NCBI GenBank assembly: GCA_019313505.1
Contig: JAFDBA010000095.1
Location: 1-10,204 of the forward strand
Length of the DNA stretch: 10,204 bases
Source of the DNA: Deltaproteobacteria bacterium
GTDB taxonomy: Bacteria > Desulfobacterota > Desulfobacteria > Desulfobacterales > UBA11574
Direction: 5' to 3'
Each line of letters opens with the position of its first letter. Position 1 is the first letter of the stretch. The notes under the pieces are model-generated. The model was not told the origin of the DNA. It ran no database searches and saw only the letters and a program-made list of their open reading frames with translations. Of the stretch, positions 6,561 to 10,204 are shown piece by piece. A program made the position numbers and the translations under genes.

Positions 6561-7790
6561 ATGATCCGAATTAATGAAAATTATCTAAAACTTCAGTCTT
6601 CTTATCTGTTTGTTGAAATCGTTAACCGAGTATCAGCATATCAGAAAGAGAACCCCGATACCGGGATCATACGTCTTGGAATCGGTGATGTAACGCTGCC
6701 CCTTCCGTCGGCATGTATTCAAGCGTTTCAAGAAGCTGTTAAAGAGATGGCTTCGGATGCTACTTTCCGCGGCTACGGGCCTGAGCAGGGATATGGCTTT
6801 TTAAGGGAAAAGATCGCTTTCAACGATTATCAGTCCCGGGGAGCGGATATTAGTCCGGATGAAATTTTTGTCAGCGACGGCTCCAAATGCGATGCTGCAA
6901 ATATTCAGGAGCTGTTTGCCAAAGATATTAGCCTTGCTATTCCAGATCCGGTATATCCAGTTTATCTTGACACTAATGTAATGGCCGGACGAACCGGGGA
7001 TTTTAATAACGGCAGATACGATAAAATCCTGTATCTGGAAAGTCTTCCTGAAAACGGATTTATTCCACTCCTTCCTGAGAAATCGGTGGATCTGATTTAT
7101 CTTTGTTTTCCCAATAATCCCACGGGTGCAACCATTTCTCGGGACACGTTGAAAACCTGGGTAGATTATGCCCGGGAAAACAAGGCGCTGATTCTTTTTG
7201 ATGCGGCCTATGAAGCATTCATCCGGGACCAAACGCTTCCACGCTCGATTTTTGAGATACAAGGTGCTCGCGAAGTGGCCATCGAGTTCAGGAGTTTTTC
7301 CAAGACCGCCGGTTTTACCGGCACCCGTTGTGCCTTCACTGTTGTTCCAAAAGCCTGTATTGCCTATGATGACAGCGGCAAAAAGCATTCATTACATACT
7401 TTGTGGAACCGGCGACAGTCTACCAAGTTTAACGGTGTGTCTTATCCGGTTCAGAAAGCGGCCGAAGCAGCATACAGTGAAGAAGGTAAGGCCCAGATAA
7501 TCGGATTGACAGACTATTATTTGAAAAATGCCGCCTTGATACGAAAAGAGATGGCAGAACTTGGTTTTGAAATTGTAGGCGGTGAAAATTCACCTTATAT
7601 CTGGGTGAACTGTAAAAGCGATGCCTGGGAATTTTTTGATTTTCTGCTTAAAAAAGCCGGTGTGGTCACAACCCCGGGTCCCGGATTCGGTAAATGCGGC
7701 AATGGCTTTATCCGTATCAGTGCCTTTAATAGTTATAAAAACGTTGAGAAAGCGATGGCACGAATCAAAGACGTACTTATCGTACGTTGA
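6561..7790 (+). CDS. dapL: L,L-diaminopimelate aminotransferase
   Basis: DapL is a PLP enzyme that converts tetrahydrodipicolinate plus glutamate to L,L-diaminopimelate in one step. This bypasses the succinylase or acetylase routes of lysine and peptidoglycan precursor synthesis. The 409-residue protein has the family length and motifs: RLGIGDVTLPLP (38-49), FRGYGPEQGYGFLRE (69-83), SDGSKCD (105-111), DPVYPVY (129-135), PNNPTGA (184-190), FDAAYEAF (213-220) and RSFSKTAGFTGTRCA (244-258), in which K248 should form the PLP aldimine. PGPGFG and GFIRISAF close the fold. The ribosome site before ATG 6561 is weak. The last five residues (VLIVR) and the stop codon are read from an interspersed repeat beginning at 7772. 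The catalytic domain is complete, so the substitution should be harmless. The gene stands alone, with its 3' end facing the minus-strand gene 4 bases away. Confidence 0.95.
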   Translation: MIRINENYLKLQSSYLFVEIVNRVSAYQKENPDTGIIRLGIGDVTLPLPSACIQAFQEAVKEMASDATFRGYGPEQGYGFLREKIAFNDYQSRGADISPDEIFVSDGSKCDAANIQELFAKDISLAIPDPVYPVYLDTNVMAGRTGDFNNGRYDKILYLESLPENGFIPLLPEKSVDLIYLCFPNNPTGATISRDTLKTWVDYARENKALILFDAAYEAFIRDQTLPRSIFEIQGAREVAIEFRSFSKTAGFTGTRCAFTVVPKACIAYDDSGKKHSLHTLWNRRQSTKFNGVSYPVQKAAEAAYSEEGKAQIIGLTDYYLKNAALIRKEMAELGFEIVGGENSPYIWVNCKSDAWEFFDFLLKKAGVVTTPGPGFGKCGNGFIRISAFNSYKNVEKAMARIKDVLIVR

Positions 7791-7844
7791 ATGATTACGA
7801 AATGCAGCGCAACGCAGAAGTTGGACTTTTTACGAAGCCGTCAA
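7772..7844. repeat. Interspersed repeat forming the 3' ends of two convergent genes
   Basis: Bases 7772-7831 match 10015-10074 at 57 of 60 positions in the same orientation. The adjoining 7823-7844 is a full core of the family in reverse orientation (reverse complement TTGACGGCTTCGTAAAAAGT plus CC). The left end has a small hairpin CGTAC-TTATC-GTACG (7772-7786). The dapL stop (7788-7790) and the minus-strand stop (7795-7797) both lie inside it, so the repeat encodes the last 5 residues of DapL and the last 16 of the convergent protein. Confidence 0.85.
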
Positions 7845-9372
7845 AAGTAAAACGATCACAAATACAATAGGAAGTAGCAGTTTCTGTGAAGTGAATAAGC
7901 TCCGGCAGAGAAATCCTTTGATTAAAACCTCCCAGATGTGGGCCTGTCATAATTGTAATATCTTCCAGACCTCTTTGCAGTCTATCTATGTTGGATCCGT
8001 TAAACCCGCGCTCTAATAAAAATTCATTAAATTCATCGTCGCTCATCTCCTGCTGATCAGTTGCTCTGAAAATTTCCTCCATGTATCGATCAACTCCAAA
8101 TTCATCAATCAAACGTAAAACAAAATTATTTCCTGTGAATCCTTCATAATAGGAGTTAAACGAAGTTTCTATCAGCTCATGCATTAAATCAGGGCAAAAA
8201 AGGTTTCGTGCGTCCACGGGATATCCCTTTTTATCAAAACCCATCCGTTCAGGATGATGGTTACGGAAATAACTTGCACATATAAGAATAATACTTATGA
8301 AATGATTTCCAATAAGTCTATAATACCTGTTTGAAGAGCCTGAGATAGCCTCAAGGTGCTCAAAATCTCTGATACCCGATTTTCCCAGATTAGGATAGCG
8401 GCATGACATTAACCATCTGTCTAGCCTTCCTCCTCTTGGCCATTCGTAATATCCCCCATCATTTCGTCTGTGCCTTTGTACGCGATTGTGAAAAAGAGGT
8501 ACCGGAGCTGTGTGAATTATACCCATGGAAGCCAGCCTTCCCAGAAGCCAGGCGTTCCGCCTCATAACCTCCATAAATTTATTCCAAGCAACTCTCTCTT
8601 CATCAGGCAGAGGATTCGGATAAACAAAATAGTCAGGATGGACTGAAAAACCTATGGCGGAATCCATACTTATATTAACTCTTTTTTTCAGTTTATCCGG
8701 AAAATCTGTCAGTCTGAATAGGTACTCCTCCCCAAACCTGAACGGTGCAGGTATATCAAACTTTATTGGAAATTTGTGCTTAACAGTTTGTAAATACTCC
8801 ATCCATAATGCCTCACGATTCAACGCCGTATTTTCAGAATCAGATCTTGACAGTTTCATTACAAACAAAAGATCACTTGTTATGTAGAATACAAGACTCC
8901 GGCCTATACATTTCATGCCACGGCTTTTAATTAAACCTGTTTTACCACACAACTCATCCCAGTTGATTGAGGAAACCTTTTTTATGCTTTCCTCATTTAA
9001 AGACGGCCCTTTTATTTTCAAAGGAAGCGAGCCCAATGCCTCAGCCGCTGCCCGATGTGAAGGTCCGTCAGCATAAGCAACAATATCTTTAAGACTCTCT
9101 ATAGATTCTACGGCCAGGTCCTGGTCTTCACAGGCTGATGCAATAAACAGGAGGGTTCTTGCCGCTTTTCTGTATAAAAAATAGGACTGCCTCTGGTGAG
9201 AGTGAACTCTTTTTATGATAACATTATGTAAAGCATTAACAGTCTTTGATGATGCTAAAGAGGAGTTTTCACCCAGATCGTATTCAAGCATGGAAACCGC
9301 CATATATGTGGCTGAAAAATCTAGACATGAGTTTAGCAGATAATTTTCACTTATAACAAGATCTTTGTACAT
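7795..9372 (-). CDS. SidJ-related pseudokinase-like protein with N-terminal helical repeats
   Basis: This 525-residue cytosolic-looking protein has no signal peptide and no clear membrane segment. Residues about 64-121 look like HEAT-type helical repeats (AARTLLFIASACED, HRAAAEALGSLPL). Residues about 155-345 look like a diverged kinase fold: LLFVMKL (K173, beta-3 lysine position), NREALWMEYL (E187, alpha-C glutamate position), GIIHTAPVPLFHN (284-296, catalytic-loop position) and GIRDFEHL (333-340, DFG-like position). The segment GGYYEWPRGGRLDRWL between them is distinctive. I associate this pattern with the SidJ-related pseudokinase family. SidJ of Legionella is a calmodulin-activated polyglutamylase that uses ATP to AMPylate its target. 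That link is from memory and remote similarity, so the reaction here is unknown. Residues 510-525 (FDGFVKSPTSALRCIS) are encoded by an interspersed repeat and are not native to the family. The ribosome site before ATG 9372 is weak, and an internal start is possible. It is convergent with dapL and divergent from ihfA. Confidence 0.7.
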   Translation of the reverse strand: MYKDLVISENYLLNSCLDFSATYMAVSMLEYDLGENSSLASSKTVNALHNVIIKRVHSHQRQSYFLYRKAARTLLFIASACEDQDLAVESIESLKDIVAYADGPSHRAAAEALGSLPLKIKGPSLNEESIKKVSSINWDELCGKTGLIKSRGMKCIGRSLVFYITSDLLFVMKLSRSDSENTALNREALWMEYLQTVKHKFPIKFDIPAPFRFGEEYLFRLTDFPDKLKKRVNISMDSAIGFSVHPDYFVYPNPLPDEERVAWNKFMEVMRRNAWLLGRLASMGIIHTAPVPLFHNRVQRHRRNDGGYYEWPRGGRLDRWLMSCRYPNLGKSGIRDFEHLEAISGSSNRYYRLIGNHFISIILICASYFRNHHPERMGFDKKGYPVDARNLFCPDLMHELIETSFNSYYEGFTGNNFVLRLIDEFGVDRYMEEIFRATDQQEMSDDEFNEFLLERGFNGSNIDRLQRGLEDITIMTGPHLGGFNQRISLPELIHFTETATSYCICDRFTFDGFVKSPTSALRCIS

Positions 9373-9510
9373 GCACTTGCTCTTAGGGTGAGCCCTTAGT
9401 TCAGTTTAATCCATAATTCCGGTTCTTCTTTTTAATGGTATATTAAATTCGTATCATAAAAAACTGTGACGGTAAATATATAATATAATAGAAATTCCCA
9501 AGTTTCTATC
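9373..9510. other. AT-rich divergent intergenic region
   Basis: This is the first half of the 276-base gap between the divergent pseudokinase-like gene and ihfA. It is very AT-rich (for example 9474-9490) and must contain the minus-strand promoter, but I could not assign -35/-10 boxes with confidence. No small gene was seen. Confidence 0.5.
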
Positions 9511-9539
9511 TTGACAAATGCTGTGATGTCTGTGAATAT
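9511..9539 (+). promoter_or_regulatory. Sigma-70-type promoter of ihfA
   Basis: TTGACA (9511-9516) is a perfect -35 consensus. It is followed after exactly 17 bases by GAATAT (9534-9539) as -10, with an upstream TGT giving an extended -10. It lies about 110 bases before the ihfA start, leaving a long leader that contains a repeat core. Confidence 0.65.
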
Positions 9540-9560
9540 ACGGCTTCAGTGATTAAATAA

Positions 9561-9580
9561 TGATGGCTTCGTAAAAACTT
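9561..9580 (+). repeat. Core copy of the interspersed repeat in the ihfA leader
   Basis: TGATGGCTTCGTAAAAACTT resembles the family core TGACGGCTTCGTAAAAAGTC with changes at positions 4, 18 and 20. It is inverted relative to the copy at 7823-7844, so these two bracket the pseudokinase-like gene. It lies downstream of the predicted ihfA promoter and is probably transcribed. Confidence 0.65.
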
Positions 9581-9648
9581 GTATGATGAACTTATTGATT
9601 GGTAGAACTGCAGTTTTATCTTTGGTTTTATAGAAAGGAGGCAATGCT

Positions 9649-9930
9649 ATGGCCCTGACAAAAGCTCGGCTTGTAGAATTAATCCAAAATCAGACAGGTT
9701 TCACCAAGAACAAGTCTTCAGGAATTGTAAAGACCTGTTTGGGGATCATAAAAAGCAAACTGGAATCAGGCGAGGATGTTCTGATCAGTGGATTTGGCAA
9801 ATTTTGTGTTAGGAAGAAAGAGGAACGAAAAGGCAGGAATCCCGCAACCGGTGATGCTATGATGTTGACCCCAAGAAAGGTTGTGACTTTTAGATGTTCA
9901 CAAAAACTTAGGGATATGATTAATAGGTAG
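9649..9930 (+). CDS. ihfA: Integration host factor alpha subunit (HU/IHF family)
   Basis: This 93-residue basic nucleoid protein binds and sharply bends DNA as a dimer, normally with IHF-beta. It opens with the IHF-alpha-like MALTKA. It has the dimer-core helices, the strand VLISGFGKF (44-52), and the DNA-binding arm KKEERKGRNPATGD, whose P65 is the intercalating proline. It ends with the RKVVTFRCSQKLR block typical of IHF-alpha. Length is normal. The ribosome site AAGGAGG (9635-9641), 7 bases before ATG, is near-consensus, and a good sigma-70 promoter lies upstream, implying solid expression. No pheT or other common ihfA neighbour is present, so this may be an additional, stand-alone paralogue. 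Distinguishing IHF-alpha from a diverged HU rests on these motifs. Confidence 0.9.
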   Translation: MALTKARLVELIQNQTGFTKNKSSGIVKTCLGIIKSKLESGEDVLISGFGKFCVRKKEERKGRNPATGDAMMLTPRKVVTFRCSQKLRDMINR

Positions 9931-10014
9931 TGTCCATCCATAAATGAGGAATTTTGTTCAAGATCAAGGAGTGCAATTTTTTAATCATCGGCTATCCGCC
10001 GGTCCCGTGGGGAG

Positions 10015-10074
10015 CGTACTTATCGCACATTGAATGATTACGAAATGCAGCACAACGCAGAAGTTGGACTTTTT
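10015..10074 (+). repeat. 60-bp interspersed repeat, second copy, truncated in the core
   Basis: This matches 7772-7831 at 57 of 60 positions (three transitions). It lies between the convergent ends of ihfA (stop 9928-9930) and the minus-strand receiver gene (stop 10085-10087). Similarity stops at the GGACTTTTT of the core, so the outer TACGAAGCCGTCAA half is missing. With the other copy it brackets the pseudokinase-like gene plus ihfA as direct repeats about 2.2 kb apart. Confidence 0.85.
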
Positions 10075-10084
10075 AATGTATCTA

Positions 10085-10204
10085 CTATTTTTTAATAATC
10101 TTTTTTAATGCCTCAATCAGTTCTTTTTTTGTATTAGGCTTGGGCAATGCTCCTGTAAAACCATATTCTTTAAAATTGGTCATTACAGGATCATTTGAAT
10201 AACC
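10085..10204 (-). CDS. Response-regulator receiver domain, C-terminal end, cut by window edge
   Basis: The last 39 residues of a minus-strand gene are visible, ending at TAG (complement of 10085-10087). The segment GYSNDPVMTNFKEYGFTGAL then PKPNTKKELIEALKKIIKK is the typical end of a CheY-like receiver domain. It has beta-4 GYSND, helix 4, the beta-5 conserved Lys-Pro (PKP) and the final alpha-5 helix. Such ends usually belong to hybrid histidine kinases with a C-terminal receiver or to single-domain regulators. Which applies here cannot be seen. The phospho-acceptor Asp lies outside the window. Confidence 0.8.
   Translation of the reverse strand, partial: GYSNDPVMTNFKEYGFTGALPKPNTKKELIEALKKIIKK

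Noticed and set aside
6801..7388. Minus-strand open frame of 195 codons inside dapL
   Set aside because: Antisense shadow of a clearly conserved enzyme gene. Its composition (rich in Ile, Gly and Lys) fits no known family.
9991..10014. Intrinsic terminator in the G+C-rich stretch after ihfA
   Set aside because: Only a very short stem (CCC-GTG-GGG) is possible and no T-run follows.
643..10074. CRISPR array or phage attachment sites as explanation of the repeats
   Set aside because: Copies are kilobases apart, in both orientations, without regular spacers or Cas genes, and no integrase or phage gene is present.

Overview
The window looks like chromosomal DNA of a sulfate-reducer-type Desulfobacterota (Desulfobacterales-like) bacterium. 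This is inferred from the gene content: an L,L-diaminopimelate aminotransferase (DapL), a GlcF-type iron-sulfur subunit, an IHF-alpha subunit, a panB/DUF2520 pair and a SidJ-related pseudokinase-like protein. Short interspersed repeats with a core close to TGACGGCTTCGTAAAAAGTC also sit between the genes. Base composition is moderate to AT-rich, and no rRNA, tRNA or CRISPR array was seen.

Layout. (1) 2-583: C-terminal part of a periplasmic-binding-protein-like sensor domain gene, cut by the left edge. (2) 643-766: a 124-bp MITE-like element with inverted ends. (3) 818-3821: four same-strand genes about 50-76 bp apart: PaaI-type thioesterase, panB (with a 1-base defect in an A8 run at its start), a Rossmann/DUF2520 protein that is a plausible ketopantoate reductase, and an alpha/beta hydrolase with Cys in place of the nucleophile Ser. 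This block is bracketed by two 62-bp direct repeats (59/62 identical). (4) 3888-5040: non-coding or decayed DNA with a 12-bp inverted repeat, then two abutting dead transposase genes (IS630-like, then IS4-like). (5) 5125-6426: glcF, without its usual FAD-subunit partner in the window. (6) 6561-7790: dapL. (7) 9372-7795, minus strand: a 525-aa SidJ-related pseudokinase-like protein, convergent with dapL. (8) 9649-9930: ihfA with a good sigma-70 promoter. (9) 10204-10085, minus strand: the last 39 residues of a response-regulator receiver domain, cut by the right edge.

The genes fall into metabolic units: pantothenate/CoA precursor synthesis (panB plus the DUF2520 reductase), lysine/peptidoglycan precursor synthesis (dapL) and 2-hydroxyacid oxidation (glcF). 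The most unusual aspects are the repeat family and the pseudokinase. One repeat copy supplies the 3' ends, including both stop codons, of two convergent genes, so the 525-aa protein carries a repeat-encoded C-terminal tail. The pseudokinase-like protein is an uncharacterised candidate for protein modification (glutamylation or AMP transfer). Its function is inferred only from remote family resemblance.
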